A stretch of 64,000 bases of DNA. Origin: Aeromonas sp. FDAARGOS 1405. GTDB lineage: Bacteria; Pseudomonadota; Gammaproteobacteria; Enterobacterales; Aeromonadaceae. The DNA lies in assembly GCF_019048265.1 (NCBI RefSeq), contig NZ_CP077311.1, forward strand, positions 4,101,001 through 4,165,000. The letters run 5' to 3'. Under the pieces are notes generated by a model. The model searched no databases, had not been told where the DNA came from, and saw nothing but the letters and a program-made list of their open reading frames with translations. The position numbers and the translations under genes are program-made. This document shows, piece after piece, positions 27,559-38,200 of the stretch (position 1 is the first letter of the stretch; every line of letters begins with the position of its first letter).

Positions 27559-29145
27559 ATGTTGGATACCAACCTCAAACAACAGCTGAACACCTATCTG
27601 CAGTACATCGTCAATCCCATCGAGATCAGCGTGTCCGGCAACGACAGCGACAAATCTGCAGAGCTGCTGGCGCTGGCCAGCGAGATCGCCGAAATGTCCC
27701 CCAAGATCACCCAGACCTCTGGCAATGCCACCCGCACGCCTTCAATGAGTATCGCGCCGCAGGGCCAAGCCCCGCGCGTTCACTTTGCCGGCATCCCCAT
27801 GGGTCATGAATTCACCTCGCTGGTGCTTGCCCTGCTGCAAAGCGGCGGTCACCCCTCCAAGGCCGATGCAGCCGTGCAGGAGCAGATCCGCAATCTCAAG
27901 GGCGAGTTCCACTTCGAGACCTATATCTCCCTCTCTTGCCACAACTGCCCGGACGTGGTGCAGGCGCTGAACCTGATGGCCACCCTGAACCCCGGCATCA
28001 CTCACACCATGATCGACGGAGCCCTGTTCCAGGAAGAGGTCAATGAGCGTCAAATCATGGCGGTGCCGAATGTTTACCTGAACGGTCAACCGTTCAGCCA
28101 GGGCCGCATCTCGCTGGAAGAGATCGTCGCCAAACTCGACACCGGTGCTGCAGAGCGCAAAGCCGCCGAGCTGAATGAGAAAGATCCCTACGACGTTCTG
28201 GTTGTCGGAGGTGGCCCGGCTGGCGCCGCAGCAGCCATCTATGCCGCCCGTAAAGGCATTCGCACCGCCATCGTCGCCGAGCGTTTTGGTGGTCAGGTGA
28301 TGGACACCGTCGGCATTGAGAACTTTATCTCCGTGCCCTACACCGAAGGCCCCAAGCTGGCCGCGAGCCTGGAGCAGCACGTCAAGCAGTACGGCGTGGA
28401 AGTGATCACCGAGCAGCGCGCTGCCGCCATCAGCAAGGATGGCTACGTAAACGTGGATCTCGCCTCTGGCGCCACCCTGAAGAGCCGCGCCGTGATCCTG
28501 GCGACCGGTGCCCGCTGGCGCGACCTGAACGTGCCGGGCGAACTCGAGTACCGCACCAAGGGCGTGGCCTACTGCCCGCACTGCGATGGCCCCTTCTTCA
28601 AAGGCAAGCGGGTTGCAGTGATCGGTGGCGGTAACTCCGGCATCGAGGCAGCAATCGACCTGGCTGGCATCGTCGAGCATGTGACCGTGGTGGAATTCGC
28701 TGACACCCTGCGCGCCGATGAAGTGCTGCAGAAGAAGGCTCGCTCTATGGGCAATATCGACATCATCATGAGTGCCCGCACTACCGAAGTGATCGGTGAT
28801 GGCAGCAAGGTGGTCGGTATGGATTACGAAGATCGCACTACCGGCGAGATCAAACACCTGGCGGTGGCTGGCATCTTCGTCCAGATCGGTCTGGTGCCGA
28901 ACACCGAGTTCCTGAAAGGGAGCGAGATTGCCCTGACCCGCTTTGGCGAGATCGAGATCGATACCAAGGGTGCGACCTCCCTGCCCGGCGTCTACGCCGC
29001 TGGGGATGCCACCACGGTACCGTTCAAGCAGATCATCATCTCCATGGGTGCCGGCGCCACTGCCGCGCTGGGGGCGTTCGATTACCTCATCCGCAACCCC
29101 GCACCGGAAGCGGAAGTCGCGAAAGCAGACACCGTCACAGCCTGA
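27559..29145 (+). CDS. ahpF: alkyl hydroperoxide reductase flavoprotein AhpF
   Basis: This 528-residue protein passes electrons from NADH to AhpC. The N-terminal tandem thioredoxin-like domain carries SCHNCPD (about 128-133). The FAD domain starts [21 protein letters not shown] (about 213), the active disulfide is in YCPHCDG (about 343-349), the NAD fold [13 protein letters not shown] follows, and the last FAD motif is [16 protein letters not shown]. The ATG at 27559 is preceded by AGAAGGAATTC and matches AhpF length; the upstream frame is not needed. Confidence 0.97.
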   Translation: MLDTNLKQQLNTYLQYIVNPIEISVSGNDSDKSAELLALASEIAEMSPKITQTSGNATRTPSMSIAPQGQAPRVHFAGIPMGHEFTSLVLALLQSGGHPSKADAAVQEQIRNLKGEFHFETYISLSCHNCPDVVQALNLMATLNPGITHTMIDGALFQEEVNERQIMAVPNVYLNGQPFSQGRISLEEIVAKLDTGAAERKAAELNEKDPYDVLVVGGGPAGAAAAIYAARKGIRTAIVAERFGGQVMDTVGIENFISVPYTEGPKLAASLEQHVKQYGVEVITEQRAAAISKDGYVNVDLASGATLKSRAVILATGARWRDLNVPGELEYRTKGVAYCPHCDGPFFKGKRVAVIGGGNSGIEAAIDLAGIVEHVTVVEFADTLRADEVLQKKARSMGNIDIIMSARTTEVIGDGSKVVGMDYEDRTTGEIKHLAVAGIFVQIGLVPNTEFLKGSEIALTRFGEIEIDTKGATSLPGVYAAGDATTVPFKQIIISMGAGATAALGAFDYLIRNPAPEAEVAKADTVTA

Positions 29146-29161
29146 CCATTCTCTGCACCGT

Positions 29162-29190
29162 AAAGCCGACTCAATGAGTCGGCTTTTTCA
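29162..29190 (+). terminator. intrinsic terminator of ahpCF
   Basis: A stem AAAGCCGACTC / GAGTCGGCTTT with an AAT loop ends in TTTTT. Confidence 0.9.
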
Positions 29191-29843
29191 TGCGTCTCCG
29201 CGCCAAGTGCTCAGGACAAACACTGTCCCAATGGCATGTCGAAAAATTAAGTTTGAATAAAACCAGTACTGTCTACACACCAGCTCTATACAGCTCCCCC
29301 CTTACCAGATTGCGCAAAGCGCAGTGCTGGGAAGACGATATGTAAGCCAGAGATTGACCGTCCGCAAGACAGGTCTGTGTTGCTACGACGTCAACAAACA
29401 TACCGCTTTGCGCTGACGTCCCCACTCTCTGCGTACGATGGCCAAGTATCAAGCCACACGGGAAGAGGGCATTGCTGAAGTCGATGAGACCTTCTTCCTT
29501 GAGTTGCTCAAAAGGCTACGGGGCTTACCTGGCACGACAAGACAGCCAGGAGACAGAGAGCGAATCCGGGGACCGGGCCGGTTTACATCGCACTAACTAT
29601 ATGGTGGAGCAGGACTATGCAGGTTTTCAGTAAGAGCAGATGAATGCCGAAGCCATCGGAAACGTCATGCCCTTATCTATCGTCGTCGGAGGCTAGCTGT
29701 TTAGTTATGGGTTGGCGCAGAATACTGGAACATTACGGGAAGGAGGTGAATATCAATGTGTGTTTGCATGAGGTGCTTGGGCACCCCATGCAACATGTAA
29801 CGTAATGGGTGCATAGCCTTTTTATAGGCGATTGAGTGCCAAA
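29191..29843. other. ahpF-thiI intergenic region with mobile-element debris
   Basis: This 650-bp stretch lacks an intact gene. Most of it is occupied by fragments of a transposase (see the pseudogene at 29378-29805). No inverted terminal repeats could be recognised. The base composition is more AT-balanced than in neighbouring genes. Confidence 0.7.
29378..29805 (+). pseudogene. decayed IS1595-family transposase
   Basis: Three separated fragments resemble one IS1595/ISXO2-type transposase. 29378-29437 reads CCYDVNKHTALR then a stop, like the zinc-ribbon end that normally reads C..CGRTFNALTGTPL. 29438-29596 is open for 52 codons and contains EGIAEVDETFFLELLKRLRG, matching the family's GxxEADETFFLESxKGxR catalytic block with the first acidic residue. 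29707-29805 holds GWRRILEHYG, like the conserved YLGWRRMLE near the C-terminus. The middle is missing or frameshifted. The element cannot be active. Confidence 0.6.
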
Positions 29844-31292
29844 TTACGGACGGTAAACTTTGACGTTATCAAAGCCCTTCTCTTTCAGATAGAGCGCCTG
29901 CAACTTGCTCATCACGCCGCGATCGCAGTAGAGCAGATAGGTCTTCTCCTTGGGCAGATCGCCAAAGGCGGTGGCCAGCTTGAAGAAGGGGATATGCAGC
30001 ACTTCACGACCTTCCACCACCAGCGGCTTCTCATCGTGTTCATCGGCAGAGCGGATATCCAGGATCACCTCGTCAGCGCCCAGCACCTGGGTGGTTTCCA
30101 CCTCTTGCACTTCAGCGGCAGTCTCTTCACCGATACGACGGATATCGAGGTAACGGGCCTCGGAGACCACCTTGTCCAGAATGGAGAAGTCAAAATTGGC
30201 CTCTTCCTCTTCAATGCGGGAGAGCTCGGCCTTCACAGTCGGCTTTTTGGAGATGACCCCACAATACTCCGGCATGGTCTCGGCGAACTCCAGGGTGCCG
30301 ATGCGGCGGGCTTCACTGATGATATCCGGCTTGTCCCAAGTGATAAGCGGGCGCAGGATCACCTTGTCGGTGACCCGGTCGATCACGTTCAGGTTGGTGA
30401 GAGTCTGGCTGGATACCTGACCCACACACTCGCCGGTCACCAGCGCCGGGATCTGGAACTCATCGGCCACCTTGGCGGCAGCACGCATCATCATCCGCTT
30501 GAGCACCACGCCCATCTGACCGTTGTCGATCTTCTCGAGGATCTCGGCAACCACCGGCTCGAAGTCCACAGCGGTGAAACGTACCCGGTGGGAGGAGCCG
30601 AAACGGTTCCACAGGTGGTAGGCCACCTGCTTGACGCCGATTTCGTGGGCAGCACCGCCCAGATTGAAGAAGCAGTAGTGCACGCGGCAGCCGCGCTTGA
30701 TGAACTGGAACGATGCCACGCCGGAGTCAAAACCGCCGGAGAGCAGGCTCAGCACATCTTCCTGGGTCGCGATGGGCATGCCGCTCAGGCCCTGATGGAT
30801 GGCGCTGACAATAAAGAGCTCTTCGCCGTCGATCTCGAGGTTGATCTTCACATCCGGGTTCTTGAGGCGCACACCATTGCTTTCGCAGTGCTGGTTCAGT
30901 CCACCGCCCACATAGCGCTCAATCTCGAGAGAGGAGAACTCGTGCTTGCCGTGGCGCTTGGCGCGCACGCAGAAGGTTTTGCCCTTGAGCTGGTCGCCCC
31001 ACACGGCTTTCACCTGCTCGAAGATGTCGTGCAGATCGGTAAACTTGCTGGCTTGTACCTCGAGGAAGGCCTGAATGCCGGGAATGCAGGCCAGGGCTTC
31101 GATTGCCTGCTCGCGGAACTGGTCATTGCGGGAGCTCACGATCAGCTTGTCCCAATCCATCCGTACGCGGGCATCGTCGTCGAAGCGGCGCAGGACATTG
31201 CGGATATTGCCCTGCAGGATCTTGATAAAGCGCTGGCGAACCGACTTGCTCTTGATGGTGATTTCCGGGAACAGCTTGATAATGAACTTCAT
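29844..31292 (-). CDS. thiI: tRNA 4-thiouridine synthase ThiI
   Basis: This 482-residue enzyme has an N-terminal ferredoxin-like domain, a THUMP domain (about 60-165), a PP-loop ATPase with [15 protein letters not shown] near 182, and a C-terminal rhodanese domain (about 400-482) with the active Cys in YCDRGVMS. ThiI places sulfur at U8 of tRNA and, in enterics, helps make the thiazole of thiamine. The rhodanese extension is the form able to serve thiazole synthesis. No other thi gene lies nearby. Confidence 0.96.
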   Translation of the reverse strand: MKFIIKLFPEITIKSKSVRQRFIKILQGNIRNVLRRFDDDARVRMDWDKLIVSSRNDQFREQAIEALACIPGIQAFLEVQASKFTDLHDIFEQVKAVWGDQLKGKTFCVRAKRHGKHEFSSLEIERYVGGGLNQHCESNGVRLKNPDVKINLEIDGEELFIVSAIHQGLSGMPIATQEDVLSLLSGGFDSGVASFQFIKRGCRVHYCFFNLGGAAHEIGVKQVAYHLWNRFGSSHRVRFTAVDFEPVVAEILEKIDNGQMGVVLKRMMMRAAAKVADEFQIPALVTGECVGQVSSQTLTNLNVIDRVTDKVILRPLITWDKPDIISEARRIGTLEFAETMPEYCGVISKKPTVKAELSRIEEEEANFDFSILDKVVSEARYLDIRRIGEETAAEVQEVETTQVLGADEVILDIRSADEHDEKPLVVEGREVLHIPFFKLATAFGDLPKEKTYLLYCDRGVMSKLQALYLKEKGFDNVKVYRP

Positions 31293-31469
31293 GGTAATGA
31301 CTCGGGTGACCTTGATTTAAGGGCGCGAATTATATCAGAACTTTGTGGCCAGCGCCTACTGGATGAGCGTTTGCTCACATTCCCCCACGCAGCGTTTGCC
31401 GTGCAGCGCCAATCTTGCGTATATTCCCGACCCTGCGCCTCGCCAGATTTTTGACAACAGACTGATCCG

Positions 31470-32435
31470 ATGAAGACCTATATCTACTACCCCGGCATGG
31501 AGGTACGCGACGAGCTCTGGCTCAAATTTGCCCTGCTCTATCTGGAGCGGCTCGCCTTTGTCTTCACCGTCAGCGAAAAGAGCGGCCTCACCGCCCTGCT
31601 CGATACCCTTCAGCAGCAGACCGATCTGCTGGCCGAGCGGCCCGATGCAGCCTTCTTTGCCGCCATTACCCCGCAGCTGGAGAGCCAGATAAGCGGTCTG
31701 GTGGCCCCCGATTTCGTCCGCCACAAGGTGTTTGGCAACAAGGAGCTGATTGGTCGCTGGCGTCAGGAGGCCAACCACGACTGCTTCTGCCCGGAGCAGG
31801 CGGGGCTGGAGCGGCTGCACGGCTTTTGCCTGACTCACGGCTTTGCGACCCGGGATGAGGGTGGGATCAGAATGGCACGGCGCTTTGCCAATCTGCTCTC
31901 CATGCGTCTCGCCCGTGAGTGGGCACTCGCCAATGACGGGGCGCTTATTACCGATCACGACTATCTCGACCGACTGCTCCATCTGCTGGAATCCCGCTAC
32001 CACAATCGCGGCGGTCAGGATTGCTTCCACCTCGAAATCCCGTTGCAAGTGCCCACTCACCTGGCCGATATTCCGTTTGCAGAGCTGATTGCCCTGCGCG
32101 GGCGCAGCGGCTTTCGCCAGCAGTTGGCCGAATTTCATCTGGCTCTCGACAACCTGCTCACCATGCTGGGTAGCGGCTATGCCGACCCGGCGGCCCTGAC
32201 CCGCTTTGAACAGGCTCAGCAAGGGCTCAATCAACTGCTCGGCCCCGAGACCCTCAGCATGCCACTCACCACCCTGGTCAGCACCAGCCTGCCCGCCGTG
32301 GCGATGCTCCACCAGTTAAAGGCGAGCCACCCCGAAAGCAACCTTATCTTCCATCCCATCAAGAAGAGCCACTTTCACCAGCGCAAGAGCCAGCACTTCT
32401 TCACCCGGCTCGGCCATCTGCGCCACCTGGGCTGA
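31470..32435 (+). CDS. protein of unknown function, possibly DUF6236-like
   Basis: This 321-residue protein has no signal peptide or membrane segment. It opens MKTYIYYPGMEVRDELWLKF, a pattern (xYYPxxExRDExWLKxALLY) that reminds me of DUF6236 proteins, but I cannot confirm the family. It has two Cys in HDCFCPEQ (about 108), a basic His-rich end (HPIKKSHFHQRKSQHFF) and otherwise alpha-helical character. The Shine-Dalgarno is poor. It diverges from thiI by about 180 bp and ends at a shared terminator. No function is proposed. Confidence 0.7.
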   Translation: MKTYIYYPGMEVRDELWLKFALLYLERLAFVFTVSEKSGLTALLDTLQQQTDLLAERPDAAFFAAITPQLESQISGLVAPDFVRHKVFGNKELIGRWRQEANHDCFCPEQAGLERLHGFCLTHGFATRDEGGIRMARRFANLLSMRLAREWALANDGALITDHDYLDRLLHLLESRYHNRGGQDCFHLEIPLQVPTHLADIPFAELIALRGRSGFRQQLAEFHLALDNLLTMLGSGYADPAALTRFEQAQQGLNQLLGPETLSMPLTTLVSTSLPAVAMLHQLKASHPESNLIFHPIKKSHFHQRKSQHFFTRLGHLRHLG

Positions 32436-32451
32436 ACCGATGGAATGAAAA

Positions 32452-32475
32452 AGGGGTTGGCATCTACCAACCCCT
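32452..32475. terminator. terminator between the unknown gene and the small lipoprotein
   Basis: A 9-bp stem AGGGGTTGG / CCAACCCCT with a 6-base loop is followed by a T5 run on the minus strand and a looser CTCGTTTTC on the plus strand. Confidence 0.8.
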
Positions 32476-32490
32476 CTCGTTTTCTGCGGC

Positions 32491-32739
32491 CTACCAATCA
32501 TCACCCCGGTGATTGGCCTGCTCTTGCGCCTGCCTGCGCGCCTCCATCGCCCTGTCACGGCGGATATTGGCAGGGGTACAGGCAAACTGTTTCTGATAGC
32601 AACGCGCAAAACTATCGGAAGCAGGTTCGAAAGGTGAATAGAACCCGGTACGTTCAGGAGAAACATGGTGATCACCATGATTGGTTGTGGCACAACCCGA
32701 ACTCATCAGCACCAGCAAGGGACACAGAACACGCAGCAA
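32491..32739 (-). CDS. small putative lipoprotein
   Basis: This 82-residue protein has a short signal (MLRVLCPLLVLMSSGC, lipobox Cys at 16). The mature part is polar, with two further Cys (RCYQKQFAC, probably a disulfide) and a basic, Gln-rich tail. The start is TTG at 32739, supported by GGGAG seven bases upstream; starting at the internal ATG would destroy the signal peptide. No family was recognised. It is monocistronic with its own terminator downstream. Confidence 0.7.
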   Translation of the reverse strand: MLRVLCPLLVLMSSGCATTNHGDHHVSPERTGFYSPFEPASDSFARCYQKQFACTPANIRRDRAMEARRQAQEQANHRGDDW

Positions 32740-32861
32740 AAGAGAACTCCCGATTGGATTTGAATGAACTCGTAATTATTCACAAATTAATTCATCCAAT
32801 CAAATATTGATGCATTTCAAATAGTTAATTACATTCACCTCAATGGCTGTCGGCAAAACGA

Positions 32862-35201
32862 TCAACGGGTGATGGTGCCGGCATCACTGTCAGGATGCAC
32901 CACGCGAAACTCGATACGATCGCTGTTGCCCGCTTCATCCACCACCACCAGCTGATAACGACCCGCCACACTCAGCACCTGATCCCCGTCCCAGCGCAGT
33001 CGCTGGCCGTTGAGAAACCAGGCCGACTTGCCGACACCGCCCAGCACCTTGGGCTGCAACCGATAGCGCTGGCTGCGGATAAGGTTGCCCTCCCCCAGCG
33101 CCACGATGCGAATGGGGGCCTGCAGCTCGGCGCTCTGCCCCTCCCCTGCACAACTGCTGGCGAGCAGCGCCTGACGTCGCTCACCGGGGGACCGCCACGG
33201 CTCCAGCGACAATGGCCAGAGCGCCCGAAAACCGGATTGTGCCGCATCGGGGCAACGGGTCAGAGTCGGCTTGCCCGCGGCGGTCAATGCAACTTGACGC
33301 AGCGGCGAGGGCCAATCCATGGGATCCGGCAAGGTGGGGGGATCGCGCTCTTCCAGCAACCAGGCGCTCTGACGCTGCAAGCAGGCCTCAGGCAGGGTCG
33401 AGCTCATTTTGCGCCCCAGCGGCCAGCAGATCTCGGCTTCGCTCACCGTGTTGGGTTGTGCCGGCAGAGAGCTGTTGTCAGCCAGCCGTGAGTAGACCGA
33501 GAGCAGCAGCGGCACCGCTGCGCTCTGGCCGTAAAAACCGGGCAAAGGGGTGCCGTCGGGGCGCCCAAGCCAGATGCCGATAGTCCAGCGACCGGAGACC
33601 CCCATGGCCCAGCTGTCGCGATAGCCGTAGCTGGTGCCGGTCTTCCAGGCCAGTCGGTTAACCCGGCCGGTCGCCTCACTGGCAAAGGGCTGATCCGCGC
33701 GCCCCTGGGCACTCAACATCTGCCAGATGATCCAGGCCGCGCCCGGGCTCAGCAAGGGGCGTGACACCGCCTGCTGCCCCGCCAGCCAGACCGGCATCGC
33801 CACCTGCCCCTGCCGGGTCAGCGAGCTGTAGAGCGCCACCAGCTGTTCGAGCCGAATGCCCGCCGCCCCCAGCGCGATGGCAGGATTGGGTTTGTCGGAG
33901 AGCGCCAGTCTCACCCCGGCGTTGTCGAGGCGGCTGACCAGTTTGTCCGGCCCCAGCGCCTCCAGCACCTGCACCGCCGGCACGTTGAGGGATTGCTGCA
34001 GCGCCTGGGCCAGGGTCACCGGCCCCTGAAAGGCACCGGAAAAGTTGGCGGGGCGGTACTCCGAGCCCAGCCTTGGCGCATCGGAGAGCAAGGAGGCCGA
34101 ATGCACCAGCCCCTCGTCCATCGCCAAACCGTAGATGAAGGGCTTGAGGGTAGAGCCGGGGGAGCGGATCGCCTGCACCATGTCGAGGTAACCGTGGCGA
34201 CGCAGATTGCCATACTCGGCGCTGCCCACATAGGCGCGCACCGCCATGGTTTTGTTATCTACCAACAGCAACGCCGCTGAGGTCTGCTCGGGGAAGCGAC
34301 GGATATAGCTCGCCACCCGCCCCTCCAGCCAGCGCTGCAGATCGCCGTCTATGGTGGTGTGCACCAGCGCCCCGGCCTGATTATCGGCGGCAAGGCGGGC
34401 AAAGAGCGGCGCCTCCATTGGCGTGAAGTGACCGCGGGCCAGCACCGGCTCGATGCGTCCCTCCAGCCACGCCTGTTCGGGCCAGACGCCCTGCGCTACC
34501 AGTCGCTGCATCACCTTGTCACGGGCGGTGCGGGCCCGCTCGGGATGGCGGTCCGGCCGGTTGCGGCTGGGTGCCTGCGGCAACACCGCCAACAACGTCG
34601 CCTCGGCATAGGTCAGCTTGGCCGCACTCTTGCCGAGATAGGCAAAACTTGCCGCCTGCACCCCCTCCAGATTGCCGCCAAACGGCGCCCGATTGAGGTA
34701 GACGGTGAGCAGGGTGCGCTTGTCATAGTGCCACTCCAGCTGCAGCGCGCGGGCCATCTGGCGCAGCTTGCCGGGCACGCTCCTGTGGTAGGGCTCGATA
34801 AGACGCGCCACCTGCATGGTAAGGGTCGAGCCGCCCGATACAGCCCGCCCATAGCGCAGCCACTGCCAGACCCCGCGCACCATGGCCACCGGATTGACCC
34901 CGGGATGACGCCAGAAGTAGCGATCCTCGTAGCCCAGCAGCGCCTCGATATAGCGGGGGGAGACCTGCTCCAGGGTCACGGGATAGCGCCACACGCCGCT
35001 GGTATCGGCAAAGGCGCGCAGCGGCCGCCCCTTCATGTCGAGCACCACCCGTGCGTAGGCAGGGTCGAGTGGCGGCGGCGGGAAGAGTCGATCCAGCGCC
35101 AGTAATGACAGGAGCAGTGCGACAACGCCCAGCACCGAGAAGAGCAGCCAGCGTGGCAAACGACCAAGCCAGCGCCAGCAAGCGTGGCCAGTGCGACCCA
35201 A
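32862..35201 (-). CDS. pbpC: penicillin-binding protein 1C
   Basis: This 779-residue bifunctional enzyme has a membrane anchor (about 17-40). The GT51 glycosyltransferase domain carries YEDRYFWRHPGVNP and GGSTLTMQVARL (about 90-135). The transpeptidase domain has the active Ser in SPGSTLKP (about 358) and KTGTSYGYRD (about 521). The C-terminal PBP1C-specific BiPBP_C domain lies after about 680. The frame has no ATG before the anchor; the likely start is TTG at 35201 with only a weak Shine-Dalgarno. It follows the alpha-2-macroglobulin gene by 58 bp, a pairing widespread in bacteria. Confidence 0.94.
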   Translation of the reverse strand: MGRTGHACWRWLGRLPRWLLFSVLGVVALLLSLLALDRLFPPPPLDPAYARVVLDMKGRPLRAFADTSGVWRYPVTLEQVSPRYIEALLGYEDRYFWRHPGVNPVAMVRGVWQWLRYGRAVSGGSTLTMQVARLIEPYHRSVPGKLRQMARALQLEWHYDKRTLLTVYLNRAPFGGNLEGVQAASFAYLGKSAAKLTYAEATLLAVLPQAPSRNRPDRHPERARTARDKVMQRLVAQGVWPEQAWLEGRIEPVLARGHFTPMEAPLFARLAADNQAGALVHTTIDGDLQRWLEGRVASYIRRFPEQTSAALLLVDNKTMAVRAYVGSAEYGNLRRHGYLDMVQAIRSPGSTLKPFIYGLAMDEGLVHSASLLSDAPRLGSEYRPANFSGAFQGPVTLAQALQQSLNVPAVQVLEALGPDKLVSRLDNAGVRLALSDKPNPAIALGAAGIRLEQLVALYSSLTRQGQVAMPVWLAGQQAVSRPLLSPGAAWIIWQMLSAQGRADQPFASEATGRVNRLAWKTGTSYGYRDSWAMGVSGRWTIGIWLGRPDGTPLPGFYGQSAAVPLLLSVYSRLADNSSLPAQPNTVSEAEICWPLGRKMSSTLPEACLQRQSAWLLEERDPPTLPDPMDWPSPLRQVALTAAGKPTLTRCPDAAQSGFRALWPLSLEPWRSPGERRQALLASSCAGEGQSAELQAPIRIVALGEGNLIRSQRYRLQPKVLGGVGKSAWFLNGQRLRWDGDQVLSVAGRYQLVVVDEAGNSDRIEFRVVHPDSDAGTITR

Positions 35202-35228
35202 TTTCAGCCAACCACGCTGCCAGAAAGT

Positions 35229-35246
35229 GAGCGGGCGAACCCGCTC
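35229..35246 (-). other. hairpin between alpha-2-macroglobulin gene and pbpC
   Basis: A 7-bp stem GAGCGGG / CCCGCTC with a CGAA loop sits in the 58-bp gap. There is no T-run. It may influence how much ribosome or polymerase traffic reaches the TTG-initiated pbpC. Confidence 0.45.
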
Positions 35247-35259
35247 AAGGGAGGGAACA

Positions 35260-38200
35260 TTACTCAGAGATGATCACCTCATGGATATCCTCACCCACGG
35301 CACGCAGCTCGGGGCGGTACATATCCTCCACCTGGGTCGGCGGCACCTGATAGCGACCCGGCGTCACCGCCCGCATCAGGTAGACCAGTTGCTGGTTGCT
35401 CCCCTCGCTCAGATCCAGCGCAGCCGTGTAGCGGTCATCGCGAAACTCCTGATGCTTGAGATAGTCGTTCCACTCGCTCTGCCACGCCGGTTTCCCCTCG
35501 ATGGAGAGCTCTTCCAGCTTGATGCTGTTGCCAAGGGCTGGGTTCTCCAGCTCGAAGCCGGCGGGCACCATCTCCACCAGCAGGGCATCGGGCACCGCCG
35601 ACTCACTGCTGACGTTGAGCCGCACCACCACCAGATCGCCCACCTTCACCTTGGCGGGATCAAACGGCTGACCGTCGCTATTGAACCAGCTACGGGTCAC
35701 GCTCATCCCCTTGCTGATCCGTGCCGGAGCCTGTTCGGGGTAACCTACCAGAGTACGCTGCACATAGAGGGCCCCCCTGCCCTCGTTGGTGACGGAGCTC
35801 GCCGCCAGCGCCTCGGGGGCGCCCTGCTGCAGCGGAGCCGAACCGCTCAGGGATCCACTGCCAAGAGAGGAAGTTACCTTGGCCTGCCAGTCGACGGCCG
35901 GATCGAAGCGGGCGAGTCGCAGCAGGGCGAGCCGCTCCTGAGTGCTGAGCCACTGACGGTGAGCCAGGGTATCTGCCACCTTGGCACTGAGGGCCGGCCA
36001 GCGCTCCACAGCCAGCTTGTGCTGGCGCAGCAAGGAGAGCTCAAGAGCTTCATCGCGCAGCGGTGAGCCGTAATCCCCGAGATAGTCATCACCGCGCTCG
36101 GTCGCCAATGCCCGGCTGAGGGCCTTGGCGGCGTTCTGCTCATCCCCCATGGCCGAGAGGGCCAGCGAGAGGTGGAGCAGCGGCAAACCGGAACGGGCGT
36201 GATCGGCCTGCTGCTCCCAGATAAGACGCAGGGTAGCGAGCGGTGCCTTGCCAACCCGGGCCAGCACATAGGCACTGTAGGCCTGATAGGCCAGCCGGCT
36301 GTGCTCGGGGGCACTGCTCCAGCGCTCACCGTACTGACTGTCGGTGAGATAGTTTTGCAGCCGGTTCAAAGCCTGATTGAGCATCGCCTCCGGCACTGCG
36401 TCACCCGCCTCCTTGCGCGCCAGCAGGTAGTCGGCGGCATAGGCGGTGAGCCACTGCTCCTCGTCGGAGCGACCATCCCAGAGGCCAAAGCCACCGCTTG
36501 GCAGTTGCAACCGCTGCAGCCGTTGCAGCAGGGCGCGCTGCACATCCGCCTCGCTCGCCGCTTTCTTGCCCTCTGCGGGTTTGCTCCAGGCGGCCCGCTC
36601 ATCGGCCGTGGTCAGCAAGTAGGGCCAGGCACGGGACAAGGTCTGCTCCAGACAGGCATAGGGGTAATCGGCCAGCGCCTGCCACTGGGCAGCCGGATCC
36701 CAGGGGGGAGTACCGGAGAGGCTGAGCAGCCCCTGCAGGTTGGCGCGATCCAGCCCGACCAGCTCAGCTGGCGCAAAGCTCATCTGTTGGCCGGGAGCCA
36801 ACATCTGATAGCGCTGGCGAGTCTCGGCAGGCCAGGGGGAACGCAGCGGCAAAGTCCAGTCGCGGCTGATGGCAAAATCCTTGCCGCTGGCCGCCAACTG
36901 CAGGCTTGCCACGCCGCTCGCCCCGGTCACGGTGAGCGGCAGGGTCAGCCACTGCTCCTCGCCGTTTTTAAGGGAAAGGGTGCCGGGCAGCTCGCCATTT
37001 GCCTTGAGCCCGCCGTTGAGGGTCCAGACAAGGGAGAGGGTCTGATCCTCGCCGCTCATGTTGCGCAGCTGCACCAGCGCCCGGGTCTCATCCCCTCTGG
37101 CGCCAAAGCGCGGCCAGCCGATCTCTGCCACCAGCGGCGCCACTACCTTGACGGCGCGCTCGGCCTCCCCGACTTGCTGTTCGTTCCAGGCCAGCGCCAT
37201 CAGCGCCAGTTCGCCGTTGAAGTTGGGCAAATCGAGCGGGATCACCGCCTTGCCCTGCTGGTCAAAACTCACCTCGCCGCTCCACAGTGCGGCGATCTCG
37301 ACCCGACTCTCCAGCGCGCCACCCTTTTTCAGCGGCGCCCGGTCACCCCCATAATTGAGGCGGGCCAGCTTGCCATCTTGCGGCGGGATCACCTGGCCGT
37401 AGTTGTCGAACAAATCTTGAGCGAAGCGCTTGCGACCAAAGAAGATCTCGAACGGGTCGAGCGGCTGGTAGTCGCTGATATTGAGCACGCCCCGATCCAC
37501 CGCCGCCAGCACCACGCGCCCCTGACTGTTGGGGGTGGAGGTGGCGGTCACTTCCAGCCGGGTAAGCGGCACCGCTTTATCCGGTGCGCTCAGGGTAAGC
37601 GGCAGACGACGCGCTTCCCGATCCAGGGTGAGCGGCACCAGTCCGACCGAGCGCAGGCTCTGCCCCTGCTGCTTGCTGACCGGTTTGGAGGCGCTGTCTG
37701 GCGCGGCGATCTGGGCCGAAATGTGCAGATCATGACGCTGCCACTCGGGACTGACCGGGATCTCGAACTCGCCACGGGCATCCTTGGCATCGCCACCGGC
37801 CCCCTTGAGCTCGATACGCTGCCACCAGCGCAGGCCGTCGCCATCTTCCACCAGCAGCAACCCCTTGCCGGGGCGCGGGGCTACCAGCGTCACTTTGGCC
37901 TTGTCGCCCGCCTGATAAGCGCGCTTGTCGAGGGTGATGGCAATCTTGTCGGGCCGTGCCTGCTCGCCACCGCCGCCCCAGGCGTAACTGCCGATCTCAA
38001 CCCGCAGGCTGGATTGATGGCCCTGACTGTTCTCCACCTCCAATCGATACCAGCCCGCGGCGAGTTGCAAGCTTAGGGGGGTCGGCCCCTTGCCATCCAG
38101 CTGCAGGGTCTGCTCCTGCTCCAGATAAGGCTGGCTGTTGAACTCGTACTTCCACCCCTCGCCATCGGCGTAGTGCCAGTAGTAGTCGCGGTACTCGTTG

